Notes: generated by a model from the sequence alone, not told the origin. Counted from the stretch's first letter, positions 15,860-24,451 are shown. The stretch: DNA of 64,000 nt from Arthrobacter_E sp044748305 (GCF_044748305.1 NZ_JBIVFT010000014.1:15651-79650); one strand, 5' to 3'. Translations and numbers: made by a program.

Positions 15860-16516
15860 CTATTCCTTGACGGCTGGCCACACCCCGGAGGTCCCGCGGC
15901 GGTGGCTGTCCACCAGGTGCGTGTCCACGATGCCGATGGCTTCCATGAGTGCGTACATGGTGGTGGGGCCTACGAAGTTGAAGCCCTTCTTCTTCAAGGC
16001 CTTCGACAGGGCCTTGGAGTCCTCTGAAACGGTCGGGATCTCCGCAAGAGTGCGGGGTGCGGGCGTCGTGGCAGGGCGGAAGGACCAGACGAAGTCCACC
16101 AATCCGCCCTCCTCCCGGAGTGCCACGGTGGCGCGGGCGTTCGCGATGGTGGCCAGGATCTTCGCCCGGTTCCGGACGATCCCCGCGTCTCCCATGAGCC
16201 GCTCCACGTCGTCGTCCGTGAAGGCCGCGACGGCGTCCGGTGCGAAGTCCGCGAAGGCCTCCCGGAACGCGGGCTGCTTCTTCAGAATGGTGGCCCAGGA
16301 GAGCCCCGCCTGGAAGCCCTCCAGCGAGATCCGTTCGAACAATCCCTGCTCATCCCGGACAGGCATGCCCCACTCGGTGTCGTAGTACGCGCGCATCAGC
16401 CCGTCCGCCGCCGCCCACACCGGGCGCAGCAAACCGTCCTCGCACAGCACAGCGTCGCTGCCCGACTGCTGCTCAGGGGCCGTTTCTTCGGCAACGACGA
16501 CGGCGGGTTCACTCAT
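15860..16516 (-). CDS. tag: DNA-3-methyladenine glycosylase I
   Basis: The 218-residue enzyme excises 3-methyladenine from alkylated DNA, starting base-excision repair. Typical Tag motifs are present: YYDTEWGMPVRDEQGLFERISLEGFQAGLSW, the helix-hairpin-helix region with GIVRNRAKILATI, and the C-terminal KKKGFNFVGPTTMYALMEAIGIVDTH. The usual N-terminal zinc-binding cysteine lies in the short extension (VLCEDGLLRPVW). Its ATG overlaps the trmB stop by four bases, so the two repair or modification genes are co-translated. Confidence 0.94.
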   Translation of the reverse strand: MSEPAVVVAEETAPEQQSGSDAVLCEDGLLRPVWAAADGLMRAYYDTEWGMPVRDEQGLFERISLEGFQAGLSWATILKKQPAFREAFADFAPDAVAAFTDDDVERLMGDAGIVRNRAKILATIANARATVALREEGGLVDFVWSFRPATTPAPRTLAEIPTVSEDSKALSKALKKKGFNFVGPTTMYALMEAIGIVDTHLVDSHRRGTSGVWPAVKE

Positions 16517-17472
16517 GACTTCTTCTTTCCGGTGAGTTCGAAGACCAGACGCCCGGCCTCCAGGGCTTTGCGTTCGAAACTTGTCAGGGTGCGGCCCTCG
16601 AAACGGGGTGCCCAGCCGCCCACTTCGTCCACACCCTCGTTGGGGCCGGTATGAGTGGTGCTCACCGGTGCGCGGCCTTCCCGCACGGGGGCGCCGCCCA
16701 CGACGGTCTCCACTCCGCTGGCCCACACCTGGGTCAGCGGACTTTCTGATCCGGCACGTTCGCCGTCGTGCACGTTCTGGAAGTCGGGGGAGCCGTCCAG
16801 TACTTCGCGGGCGTGGACAGCATAGTTGGACCAATCGGTGGCGATCCGCCACAGACCTCCGGGCTCCAACGCCTGTGCCACCTGCTCGGCGAACGCGGGT
16901 TGGATCAGCCGTCGCTTGTGGTGCTTGGCCTTGTGCCAGGGATCCGGGAAGAACACCCAGACCTGGTGGACGGAACCGGCGGGGAGCATGTTCTCCAGTA
17001 CTTCTGGTGCGTTCGCCTGGACCACCCGGACATTCGTGAGGCCACCTGAGACGATCTTCATGAGTGTGTTCGCCAGTCCAGGTGTGTAGACCTCCACCGC
17101 GAGGAAGTCCCACTCGGGGTGCTCAGCCGCGGCATGCGTGACTGCTTCGCCGAGCCCGGAACCGATCTCCACGATGAGCGGTGCCTTGCGCCCGAAGGTG
17201 GCCTCGGCGTCGAACACATAGTCCGGATGCACCGAGGTGTCCGCGACGTGACGAGGGACATCCACCGCCCAACTGCCGGAGTATTCGTCCCAGGCGGTCT
17301 GGCGCCGGCCCTGCAGGCGCGTGCCTCGGCGCACGAAACTCACCGGATTGCGCCGGTACGTCCCGAAGGAGGCCTGACTGCCTTCCGTGACAGGGTGGTG
17401 CGGGGCACGCGGCTCTGGACCGGGAGCGGTTTCAGAGGCGTTCGAGGGGTCGGGAGAGTCTGTGCCGTTCAT
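16513..17472 (-). CDS. trmB: tRNA (guanine-N7-)-methyltransferase
   Basis: This 319-residue SAM-dependent methyltransferase modifies G46 of tRNAs. Diagnostic motifs are IVEIGSGLGEAV (SAM binding), VEVYTPGLANTL, VWVFFPDPWHKAKHHKRRLI and the C-terminal TSFERKALEAGRLVFEL. The N-terminal ~70 residues are a proline- and charge-rich extension absent from short bacterial homologues. TACCCT lies seven bases before the ATG at 17472, consistent with a leaderless message. The gene begins an operon with tag. Confidence 0.95.
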   Translation of the reverse strand: MNGTDSPDPSNASETAPGPEPRAPHHPVTEGSQASFGTYRRNPVSFVRRGTRLQGRRQTAWDEYSGSWAVDVPRHVADTSVHPDYVFDAEATFGRKAPLIVEIGSGLGEAVTHAAAEHPEWDFLAVEVYTPGLANTLMKIVSGGLTNVRVVQANAPEVLENMLPAGSVHQVWVFFPDPWHKAKHHKRRLIQPAFAEQVAQALEPGGLWRIATDWSNYAVHAREVLDGSPDFQNVHDGERAGSESPLTQVWASGVETVVGGAPVREGRAPVSTTHTGPNEGVDEVGGWAPRFEGRTLTSFERKALEAGRLVFELTGKKKS

Positions 17473-17555
17473 CGATTCCAGGGTACCGGTGAGGACTGAC
17501 AGAAAGAGTCGTCCGGCCCCGCACCGTCCCGGGACTCGGCTATTCCGCGCCGCCG

Positions 17556-17633
17556 CCCGCCGAAACAGTGGGCTTGCCGCGAAGCCGTGTAGTAAACACA
17601 CTGTTTCGCGGGAAACTGGCTGTTTCGGCGGGG
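17556..17633. promoter_or_regulatory. Three TGTTTCG half-sites upstream of an MFS gene
   Basis: CCCGCCGAAACAGTG (17556-17570, reverse orientation), CACTGTTTCGCGGG (17599-17612) and GGCTGTTTCGGCGGG (17618-17632) share the core CTGTTTCG(G/C). The outer pair forms an inverted repeat spanning the probable promoter, and the last copy touches the ribosome-binding site. This resembles an operator array. No regulator gene is adjacent, so the binding protein is unknown. Confidence 0.5.
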
Positions 17634-17642
17634 GAGACCACA

Positions 17643-18854
17643 ATGGATATCGTGCAGACCCAGACCTTGACACCCGGATCCACCCGCATGCGCCTCGCCT
17701 TCCTGGGTGTATGCCTGGTTCTGATCGGGCTGAATCTGCGCACGGTCTTCTCCAGCTTCGCGGCGATCCTCAGTGAAGTCCGCGCCGACGCCGGCCTCCC
17801 GGACTGGGCCGTCACCGCCCTGACCACGGTTCCGGCCACCCTGCTCGGTATCTTCGCGCCTCTCGCACCGGTGCTGGCCCGGCGTTTCGGAGCGGAGCGG
17901 GTTCTTTTCGGTGCCATGGTGGTGCTCACGGCGGGTCTCCTGATCCGGCCCACCGAGCTCGGAACCTTGGGGCATCTGCCGCTCCTGCTCTTCGGCACGG
18001 CCCTTTGCGGTGCCGCGATCGCTCTCTGCAACGTCATCCTGCCCACCGTCGTCAAGCGCGATTTCCAGCACCGCCTCGGGCTCATGGGCGGGCTTTATAC
18101 GACGGCGATCTGCGCCTCCGCAGCGCTCGGCGCCGGATTCACCTACCCGCTGTTCGAACTCAGCGGCCAGTGGACGACGGCGCTGATCTTCTGGGCGGTG
18201 CCGGCCGCCGTCGTCGTGCTCCTCTTCGCCCCGCTGGCGTTCAGCGCGCCACACCACCGCGAGAGCGTCGACGCCGAAGGTGCGAATGTCTGGCGGTCGC
18301 CGGTCGCCTGGCAGGTCACGCTGTTCATGGTCCTGCAGGCGATGAGCTCCTTCAGTGTCTTCGCCTGGCTTGCTCCCGTGCTGCGGGAGCGGGGGATCGA
18401 CGGAGGCGCCGCCGGCGTCATGGTGTCCGTCTCGATCCTGCTCCAGATGCTGGGCTCGCTGATCGCCCCCGCGCTCGCCGCGAAGTTCTGGGATCAGCGG
18501 GTGATCAACATGGTGCTCGCGCTCATGACCGGCTCCGGCTTCGCGTTGAGCATCCTCGGGCCGATCGGCGGGATCTGGGCGTGGATCGCCCTGCTGGGGC
18601 TGGGCCAAGGGGCGCTGACGGCGGTCGCCTTGACCATGATCATGCTGCGCACCCGGGACCAGCACACCGCGGCCCGGCTCTCGGGCATGATGCAGGGCGT
18701 CGGGTACGGCGTCGGCTCCGTGGGCACGCTCATGGTCTCCTGGACGCATCAGCTGACCGGCGCTTTCACCCTGGCCGGGTGGGTTTTCCTGGGCATCTCC
18801 CTCGCAGGGGCCGTGTTCGGTTACCTTGCGGGGCGGCGCAGGTTCGTGGAATAA
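17643..18854 (+). CDS. MFS transporter, CynX/NimT-like
   Basis: The 403-residue protein has about twelve membrane helices and the cyanate-transporter-like signature LVLIGLNLRTVFSSFAAILSEVRADAGL at helix 1. Relatives (CynX, NimT) move cyanate or nitroimidazoles. It carries no attached soluble domain. The chosen ATG has GGGGGAG upstream; longer in-frame starts lie within the repeated half-sites. It stands alone between the trmB operon (divergent) and a subtilase gene. Specificity and direction of transport are not determinable. Confidence 0.88.
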   Translation: MDIVQTQTLTPGSTRMRLAFLGVCLVLIGLNLRTVFSSFAAILSEVRADAGLPDWAVTALTTVPATLLGIFAPLAPVLARRFGAERVLFGAMVVLTAGLLIRPTELGTLGHLPLLLFGTALCGAAIALCNVILPTVVKRDFQHRLGLMGGLYTTAICASAALGAGFTYPLFELSGQWTTALIFWAVPAAVVVLLFAPLAFSAPHHRESVDAEGANVWRSPVAWQVTLFMVLQAMSSFSVFAWLAPVLRERGIDGGAAGVMVSVSILLQMLGSLIAPALAAKFWDQRVINMVLALMTGSGFALSILGPIGGIWAWIALLGLGQGALTAVALTMIMLRTRDQHTAARLSGMMQGVGYGVGSVGTLMVSWTHQLTGAFTLAGWVFLGISLAGAVFGYLAGRRRFVE

Positions 18855-18979
18855 GAATTCGGCCTGACAGGAGCTTTAATCCACCGACGGCAATAAGCTG
18901 CAAGTGGCGCCTCATGTCCTTGGGGGATCCGGGCGTCACATCACTGCTGCACCATCACCGCGCCGTCTCGGAGGAACTC

Positions 18980-20215
18980 ATGAGGAAACATCTTCGTCCC
19001 CTGTCCGTCATCGCCAGCACTGTGGCCCTGCTGTCGCTCGGCCTGTCTGCACCTGCGATTGCCGCGCCGCCCAATGTGGATTGGAACCGCTCGAACATCG
19101 CCGTCAATCTCGGTGGACAAGTGGACGGCGGATACCTCGACGCCCAGGGTGCCGTGTTCGACGGGACCGGCCAGATCGTCATCGACATCGACGGCGCGTT
19201 CACCTCGGGCAACTCCCTGATGAAGGACTCCGCAGGCCTCTCGAAGGTGGCCGGCGAGTACTGCTTCGGCCTCGACGCACCGAAGACGGCGTGGCCGAAT
19301 CTGTGTCAGACCACCAACCAGATCAGCAGCAGCTACCTGTACGCGACGCCGTCGTACTTCAGCACGCTGCCCGGCAGCTCGACGCCGAACCCCGCCTGCG
19401 TCTCTTCCGCGGGGACCCCTTGCCACGACTATCACGGCACCGCCACGGCGGGAGCGGCGGTGGGGCAGGCGGGCAAACGCTGGGAGCTGAACAGCGACGG
19501 CTCCTACACGATCGTCTCCACGGCCGGAGCCGCCGTGGGCGCCAAAGTCGTGCAGGTCAAGGTGGGCGGCGGAACCACCACCGGTGTCAACGACTCGTTC
19601 GGTTGGTCCGGGGAATCGGTGGTCAACGCGCTGAACTGGATCGATGCTGTCGGGAGCGAATCGGCCCAGTTCAAAGGCCGGATCGCCGCCATCAACCTGT
19701 CGGTGTCCGGCGCTCCGCTGAGTTCCGGTGGGAGCTGCACCGGCCTGGGACAGGCCATCGACACGGTGGCGGGACGACTGAAGGCCAAAGGCATCGCCGT
19801 GGTCATGGCGGCGGGCAATGACGGACTGGCCGGTGTGGGGACCTGGAACTGCGGCGCCAACGTGATCACGGTGGGTGCCACTTCCGCCGTCTCACCCGGA
19901 ACCCTGAGCAGTTACTCGAACCGTGGGCCGTCCACCCGTCTTTACGCGCCGGTCGGCGAGGGCAACGCCACCACCCGGGACGGGGTCCTGCTGCCCTGGA
20001 AGAGCTCGGGGACGTTCTACGTCATGGGTACGTCCTTCGCGTCCCCGCAGGTGGCGGGGGCCTTCGCGGTGCTGCGCCAGAAGTTCGGCGCTACGCCCAC
20101 GGTGGATCAGCTCGCCGCGCATCTGGCGGCGACCGGCGGTGCGGTTTCAGGGCTTCCCGCTGGACAGCAGGGCAAAGTGATCAACGTCCGGGCGGCGCTG
20201 AGCGGGACGCCGTAG
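18980..20215 (+). CDS. Secreted S8 (subtilisin-family) serine peptidase
   Basis: The 411-residue precursor has a signal peptide (positively charged start, hydrophobic stretch, cleavage near APAIAA). The mature part is a subtilase: Asp in VIDIDGAF near residue 70, His in HDYHGTATAG near 152, the oxyanion-region segment VVMAAGNDG, and the nucleophile in GTSFASPQVAG near 350. The catalytic Asp lies unusually close to the mature N-terminus, so there is no sizeable propeptide inhibitor. Six or more cysteines suggest disulfides. The ATG has GGAGGA upstream. Confidence 0.93.
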   Translation: MRKHLRPLSVIASTVALLSLGLSAPAIAAPPNVDWNRSNIAVNLGGQVDGGYLDAQGAVFDGTGQIVIDIDGAFTSGNSLMKDSAGLSKVAGEYCFGLDAPKTAWPNLCQTTNQISSSYLYATPSYFSTLPGSSTPNPACVSSAGTPCHDYHGTATAGAAVGQAGKRWELNSDGSYTIVSTAGAAVGAKVVQVKVGGGTTTGVNDSFGWSGESVVNALNWIDAVGSESAQFKGRIAAINLSVSGAPLSSGGSCTGLGQAIDTVAGRLKAKGIAVVMAAGNDGLAGVGTWNCGANVITVGATSAVSPGTLSSYSNRGPSTRLYAPVGEGNATTRDGVLLPWKSSGTFYVMGTSFASPQVAGAFAVLRQKFGATPTVDQLAAHLAATGGAVSGLPAGQQGKVINVRAALSGTP

Positions 20216-20233
20216 GGAGGCGGCAGGGGCGGC

Positions 20234-20944
20234 TCAGAGATACGCGAGGATCAGCCAGGAGAACATCAACCCCATCGCCACGCAGATGACCCAGGCCGTG
20301 ACAGCTGCCAGATACCAGTGCTGCTGAACCTCCAGACGGAAGCGCCCCTGGCTGCCCTTCGGGTGCTTGCGGAGTGAGCGTTCGGTGAGGGCGATCAAGG
20401 GCAGGAGCAACGCCAGCAGCAGAAGGAACGTGACCAGCTGGAGTGCTTTCCACAGGGAATTCGGCCCGACGCTCACCGCCCCCAGGGCGTGGAGCACCAG
20501 GAGCGAGACCTCCTGGGGCCCGCAGATGGCGAGGAGACCGGCACCGCCCAGGAACATGACCAGCACCCGTCCGAGGCGCTGCCCCCAGTTCAGGGGGACC
20601 GTCGGCACGGGCGCGGTGGGTTCGGAACCCCACTCGGCGACCTGGTCCGGACGTCTGCCCCGGTTGTGCCAGAACTGCCGCAGCGAGCCACGGATCGCCA
20701 GCGGCCAAAGGAGCAACGCCACCAGGGCGGCGATCTCCCACGCGAAGATCTGATTCGGGCCGATATCCCAGCCCAGCTGCTCCGCCAGGAAGATCAGCGC
20801 GATCCAGCCCGCCAGGAGCAGGGGCACTCCGAGAAGCACCGTCAGCGCGAGCCAGAGGAGCTGACGGGTCTTCGATGAGGGCGCCGGAAGGGGCTGCCCG
20901 GCCGGGTCAGGTCCCGGGCCCCGTCCTCCAGGTGCGAGAGTCAT
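20234..20944 (-). CDS. Hypothetical membrane protein, about five helices
   Basis: I do not recognise this 236-residue protein. It has a proline-rich N-terminus, then hydrophobic segments at about 28-52, 64-86, 123-150, 163-185 and 210-235, with basic loops between. No catalytic motif or metal ligand cluster stands out. It converges on the subtilase gene with an 18-base gap and is followed upstream by a long palindrome shared in sequence with its neighbours. A TAGGAT box lies eight bases before the ATG. Confidence 0.7.
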   Translation of the reverse strand: MTLAPGGRGPGPDPAGQPLPAPSSKTRQLLWLALTVLLGVPLLLAGWIALIFLAEQLGWDIGPNQIFAWEIAALVALLLWPLAIRGSLRQFWHNRGRRPDQVAEWGSEPTAPVPTVPLNWGQRLGRVLVMFLGGAGLLAICGPQEVSLLVLHALGAVSVGPNSLWKALQLVTFLLLLALLLPLIALTERSLRKHPKGSQGRFRLEVQQHWYLAAVTAWVICVAMGLMFSWLILAYL

Positions 20945-20978
20945 GTCTCCAAATCCTAGTGACCCGCGAACGCTCCAC

Positions 20979-21051
20979 CTCCTCCGCGAGTGGTCACTTA
21001 AGCACAGTGTCGGCCCGCCGGACTGTGCTTAAGTGACCACTCGCGGAGGAG
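20979..21051. repeat. CTCCGCGAG palindrome, copy 1
   Basis: Thirty-base arms pair perfectly: the left begins CTCCTCCGCGAGTGGTCACT and ends TAAGCACAGT, around a 13-base loop containing CCCGCC. It is almost identical to the copies at 21774 and 22369. Here it lies between two divergent genes, so a terminator role alone does not explain it. A GTG just outside its right arm could start the next gene. Confidence 0.85.
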
Positions 21052-21127
21052 AAGGACGGTGACCAGGATCCGGGGCCTGTGGGGCGCTACGCTGAGACCG
21101 TCCATCCTTCTGACGGAAAGGCCGCGA

Positions 21128-21799
21128 GTGGCTGCATCCCTGCCCTGGCGCGGCGTCCTCTACGCGGGAGGGCTATCCGCCGTCGCCGGTTTCATCGACG
21201 CGGTGGCGTACATCCACCTGGGCGGCTACTTCGTCTCCTTCATGAGCGGCAACACCACGCGGGCCAGCTCCGATCTGATGCACGGTTCGCTCACGGGCGC
21301 GGGGCTGGCGCTGGGACTGATCGGCTTCTTCAGCCTGGGGGTGGTCCTGAGCACGCTCGTCTTCCGGCGCGCTGGGGAGCGGAGGTTGCCGGGCGTACTG
21401 GCGACGACGACGGCGCTGATCGCCGTCGCGGCCCTCCTTCCGTCGCTTTCGGCAGAGGCCGCGGTGCCGCCACTGCTGGCGATGGCGATGGGCGTGGTGA
21501 ACACCTCCTACACGCGCAACGGCGAGGTCAGCATCGCCCTGACGTATATGACCGGGACCCTGGTGAAGACGGGACAGCATTTCGCTGCTGCCCTGACCCG
21601 GGCCGAGCCACACGGGGTGTGGCTGCGGTACTTCACCCTGTGGGCCATGATCGCGCTCGGCGCCGTGGCCGGTGCCGTGAATTACCGGTTCACGGGCCTT
21701 GCGAGCCTCTGGGTCGCTGCCGCCCTGCTCCTGGCTTGGACGGCGCTCGCGGTCCGTCGGCTTCAGACCCCGCCTTCTCCTCCGCGAGTGGTCACTTAA
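21128..21799 (+). CDS. DUF1275 (YoaK-like) membrane protein
   Basis: The protein, about 223 residues from the GTG at 21128, has six membrane helices and the DUF1275 signatures AGFIDAVAYIHLGGYFVSFMSGNTTR and MGVVNTSYTRNGEVSIALTYMTGTLVKTGQ. The family is widespread but functionally undefined. GGAAAGG precedes this GTG; another GTG at 21059, next to the palindrome, would add 23 residues. Its last residues, PRVVT, and the stop codon are encoded inside the next palindrome. Confidence 0.85.
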   Translation: MAASLPWRGVLYAGGLSAVAGFIDAVAYIHLGGYFVSFMSGNTTRASSDLMHGSLTGAGLALGLIGFFSLGVVLSTLVFRRAGERRLPGVLATTTALIAVAALLPSLSAEAAVPPLLAMAMGVVNTSYTRNGEVSIALTYMTGTLVKTGQHFAAALTRAEPHGVWLRYFTLWAMIALGAVAGAVNYRFTGLASLWVAAALLLAWTALAVRRLQTPPSPPRVVT

Positions 21800-21852
21800 G
21801 CACAGTGTCAGCCCGCCGGACTGTGCTTAAGTGACCACTCGCGGAGGGGAAG
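21774..21852. repeat. CTCCGCGAG palindrome, copy 2, overlapping a gene end
   Basis: The arms are the same as at 20979 (CTCCGCGAGTGGTCACTTAA, then GCACAGT), around a loop differing by one base (TCAGCC for TCGGCC). The TTAA in the left arm is the stop of the DUF1275 gene, and the right arm ends just before the ribosome-binding site of the next gene. It lies between two genes of the same orientation. Confidence 0.85.
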
Positions 21853-21872
21853 GGAGGTGTACCTTCTCCATC

Positions 21873-22391
21873 ATGGGGAAATGGTGGAAGCGCAACAGCT
21901 TCGAAGTCGACTCCGGAGTCGCCGAACTGGCGGTGTCCAGCGAGATCGCGGCGTCGCGGGGCACGGTCTGGCAGCTGATCTCGGACCCGGAGTACGCCTC
22001 GCTGTGTGATCCCGGGGTGCTCCACGCGGCCTGGATTCCCGGCACGTCGCGCGGGGTCGGGGAGATGCACGTTCAGGTGTTGAAACGCCACGGGAGGGAG
22101 TACTCCTCGGTCTCGGTGATCGTCGAACTGGTTCCCGAACAGTGGGTTCTGCTCCGTGGCTGGGGCACGGTGAACCCGGAAGACCGCTACTTCCAACGGC
22201 TGACGACGACGGAGTGCGGGACGCTGCTTGAGGCGGGCATCCGTGGTGGGTCGGGAAGCCGGGAGTGGGACCGGGCGATGACCCCGCAGCGTTCCCACGA
22301 GCTGGAACATCTTCAGAACTACGTGGACCGAGTCAAAGAGGTCCTGGAATCAGGATGGACCCCGCCTCCTCCTCCGCGAGTGGTCACTTAA
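21873..22391 (+). CDS. SRPBCC-family (START-like) protein
   Basis: The 172-residue protein has the polyketide-cyclase/SRPBCC pattern: a long first strand (AELAVSSEIAASRGTVWQLISDPEY), the segment GVGEMHVQVLKR, a strand-rich middle and a long C-terminal helix (SHELEHLQNYVDRVKEVLE). These helix-grip proteins bind hydrophobic ligands. The ATG at 21873 follows GGGAGG at a loose distance; an ATG-less extension to 21831 would start within the palindrome. Its final PRVVT and stop are encoded by the following palindrome, as in the preceding gene. Confidence 0.8.
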   Translation: MGKWWKRNSFEVDSGVAELAVSSEIAASRGTVWQLISDPEYASLCDPGVLHAAWIPGTSRGVGEMHVQVLKRHGREYSSVSVIVELVPEQWVLLRGWGTVNPEDRYFQRLTTTECGTLLEAGIRGGSGSREWDRAMTPQRSHELEHLQNYVDRVKEVLESGWTPPPPPRVVT

Positions 22392-22441
22392 GCACAGTGT
22401 CAGCCCGCCGGACTGTGCTTAAGTGACCACTCGCGGAGGAG
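22369..22441. repeat. CTCCGCGAG palindrome, copy 3, overlapping a gene end
   Basis: The sequence is the same as copy 2 over the stems and loop. The left arm encodes the last five residues and stop of the SRPBCC gene. On the other side the convergent soxR gene ends 16 bases beyond the right arm. Position between convergent genes suits bidirectional termination. Confidence 0.88.
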
Positions 22442-22456
22442 AGGAGGGCGGAAAGC

Positions 22457-22909
22457 TCAGCTCCAGAGGACCGGACCGCTGCCGCGCTGCCCCAGTTCGT
22501 CGTCAGGGTTCTGAAGTGCGCAGCGTTTCAGGCTGAGGCAACCGCAGCCGATGCAGGAGTCCAGATCGTCGCGCAGATGGGTCAGTGCGGCGATCCGCGC
22601 GTCGAGTTCCTCCCGCCACAGCCCGGAGAGCCGGGCCCAGTCCCGCTTGGTCGGAGTGCGCCCTTCCGGCAGCGAATCCAGGGCCGCCTGGATCTCCTTC
22701 AACGCCATGCCCACGCGTTGGGCGGTCCGGATGAAAGCCACTCGTCGCAAGGCGTCCCGGGTGTACCGGCGCTGGTTCAGGCTGTTCCGGCCCGCGTGCA
22801 GCAGCCCCTGACGCTCGTAGAAGTGCAGGGCTGACGCGGGGACTCCGCTGCGTGCCGAGAGTTCGCCGATGCTCAGCTCGTGACGCTTGCCTCCGTGTAT
22901 CTGTGGCAT
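22457..22909 (-). CDS. soxR: SoxR-type redox-sensing MerR regulator
   Basis: The 150-residue protein has an N-terminal MerR helix-turn-helix (ELSIGELSARSGVPASALHFYERQGLL), a dimerisation helix and the SoxR [2Fe-2S] cysteine cluster C119-x2-C122-x-C124-x5-C130. Oxidation of the cluster by redox-cycling compounds activates SoxR on promoters with a 19-base spacer. Exactly such a promoter, containing a SoxR box, lies in the divergent region and drives the neighbouring MFS gene. Actinobacterial SoxR proteins respond mainly to redox-active small molecules rather than superoxide itself. Confidence 0.94.
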   Translation of the reverse strand: MPQIHGGKRHELSIGELSARSGVPASALHFYERQGLLHAGRNSLNQRRYTRDALRRVAFIRTAQRVGMALKEIQAALDSLPEGRTPTKRDWARLSGLWREELDARIAALTHLRDDLDSCIGCGCLSLKRCALQNPDDELGQRGSGPVLWS

Positions 22910-22934
22910 GTCCTCTTCCCGACGTCGTACGGTT

Positions 22935-22965
22935 TTGACCTCAACCATAGTTGAGGTCGTAGCGT
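22935..22965 (+). promoter_or_regulatory. SoxR box in a 19-bp-spaced promoter
   Basis: The inverted repeat GACCTCAAC / GTTGAGGTC (22937-22958, four-base centre CATA) matches the known SoxR box. A TTGACC -35 (22935-22940) and TAGCGT -10 (22960-22965) are separated by 19 bases, the over-long spacing that MerR-family activators correct. The MFS start codon at 22973 is seven bases after the -10, so the message is probably leaderless. Confidence 0.88.
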
Positions 22966-22972
22966 CAGGGCC

Positions 22973-24451
22973 ATGGAATCCACTCACACCTCGGACGTCG
23001 ACGCGCGCAAGCCGGCCCCACCGGGCCGGAGCGCTCCACGAGGCGTCCTGGCGCCGGAACATCTCCTCACCACCTTGGGTGCCTGCGCCCTGGTGTTCCT
23101 GGCCGCCTTCGAGTCGATGGCGGTCACCACTGTCATGCCTCTCGTCGCGAAAGACCTGGATGGCAGTGCGCTGTACGCGCTCGCCTTCGCCGGGCCGCTG
23201 GCCAGCGGCGTCGTCGGCATGGTGCTGGCCGGTGCCTGGACCGACCGGCGCGGGCCCGCCCTGCCGCTGTTCACCTCGGTGGGGGTCTTCGCGCTCGGAC
23301 TGCTCGTGGCGGGGCTCGCGCAGTCGATGCCCGTCTTCCTCGCGGGACGCCTCATCCAGGGTTTGGGCGGCGGTGCCATCAACGTGGTGCTCTATGTCCT
23401 GGTCGCCCGCGCCTATCCCGCCGCGCTGCACCCGAAGATCTTCGCGGCGTTCTCTGCGGCGTGGGTGGTCCCGTCCATGGTCGGGCCGTTCTGCGCGGGC
23501 CTCGTGGCACAGTACCTTAGCTGGCACTGGGTGTTCCTCGGCGTCGTCTTCCTGGTGGTCCCGGCGCTCGCGATGTTGCTTCCCGCTTTGCGTCGGCTGG
23601 CCGACAGGAGGACCGACGACGACGGCGCGGCAGCAGCCGCGGCCACCGCGCCGGCTGCTGCCACCACGCCAGCCGAGCAGCTCGACCCGGCGGCCACCCG
23701 CAGCACCGGGACCCGGGTGGCACTCGCCGTCGTCGTTGCGCTGGCTGTTCTGGGGCTGAACCTCTCGGTCGAGACGGGCCAGTGGTCCTGGCTCGTAGCG
23801 CTCGCGGCGGTGGTCCTGGCGTTGCTTGCAGTCCGGAGGCTTCTGCCGGCAGGGGTGCTCCGCGGCAGGACGGGGCTGCCCGCGGTGATCCTCATGAAGT
23901 TCCTGGCCGCCGCCGCGTTCTTCGGGGCCGAGGTGTACGTGCCGTATGTGCTGATGGACCGGTACCACTTCGAGCCGTCGACGGCGGGCCTCGCCTTGAC
24001 CTGCTCGGCCGTCGCCTGGTCCACCGGCTCGGCGGTTCAGGGGAGACTCGCGGGCCGGTTGGGCGATGCGGCGTTCGTGCGGCTGGGCTCGGCCTTCGTC
24101 GCGGTGTCGATCATCATCATCCTGCTGGCGACCCTGGCAGGGTTGCCGCCGCTCACCTTGATCCTGGCCTGGCTTCTGGCCGGCGGTGGCATGGGCATGA
24201 TGAGCCCGCGGCTGAGCGTGCTGGTGCTCGCGTATTCGACACCGCGCAATCAGGGTTTCAACAGTTCCGCTTCCAACGTGGCGGACTCGCTGGGGGCGGC
24301 CCTTTCACTCGCGGCGACCGGTCTGGTCTTCCACGTGCTGGCCGCCGGCGGTGCGTTCGTCGGGGTGTTCGCGCTGACCGCCTGCGTGGCCTTGGTGTCC
24401 GTGATCTTCGCAGGCCGGGTGCGGGCAAGGTCCCCGCGAGTGGGCACTTAA
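22973..24451 (+). CDS. MFS efflux transporter under SoxR control
   Basis: The 492-residue protein has about twelve to fourteen membrane helices with MFS motif A in GAWTDRRGP and the opening FESMAVTTVMPLVAKDL. An alanine-rich cytoplasmic insert (about residues 218-245) separates the halves. It diverges from soxR and has the SoxR box in its promoter, so it most likely exports redox-active compounds such as phenazine- or quinone-like molecules. It is a clear paralogue of the MFS gene at 29037. Its terminal residues PRVGT and stop come from the following palindrome. Confidence 0.9.
   Translation: MESTHTSDVDARKPAPPGRSAPRGVLAPEHLLTTLGACALVFLAAFESMAVTTVMPLVAKDLDGSALYALAFAGPLASGVVGMVLAGAWTDRRGPALPLFTSVGVFALGLLVAGLAQSMPVFLAGRLIQGLGGGAINVVLYVLVARAYPAALHPKIFAAFSAAWVVPSMVGPFCAGLVAQYLSWHWVFLGVVFLVVPALAMLLPALRRLADRRTDDDGAAAAAATAPAAATTPAEQLDPAATRSTGTRVALAVVVALAVLGLNLSVETGQWSWLVALAAVVLALLAVRRLLPAGVLRGRTGLPAVILMKFLAAAAFFGAEVYVPYVLMDRYHFEPSTAGLALTCSAVAWSTGSAVQGRLAGRLGDAAFVRLGSAFVAVSIIIILLATLAGLPPLTLILAWLLAGGGMGMMSPRLSVLVLAYSTPRNQGFNSSASNVADSLGAALSLAATGLVFHVLAAGGAFVGVFALTACVALVSVIFAGRVRARSPRVGT

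Noticed and set aside
20979..22441. Three near-identical repeats as a CRISPR array
   Set aside because: Spacing is about 600-800 bases with genes between, each repeat is a long palindrome, and no cas genes are present.
20979..22441. Terminal inverted repeats of a transposon
   Set aside because: The intervening genes (DUF1275, SRPBCC) are not transposases, each repeat is itself a full palindrome, and no target duplications were evident.
22457..23968. Long minus-strand extension of the soxR frame through the MFS gene
   Set aside because: The MerR domain starts at 22909; the rest is antisense to the MFS coding sequence and crosses the SoxR-box promoter.
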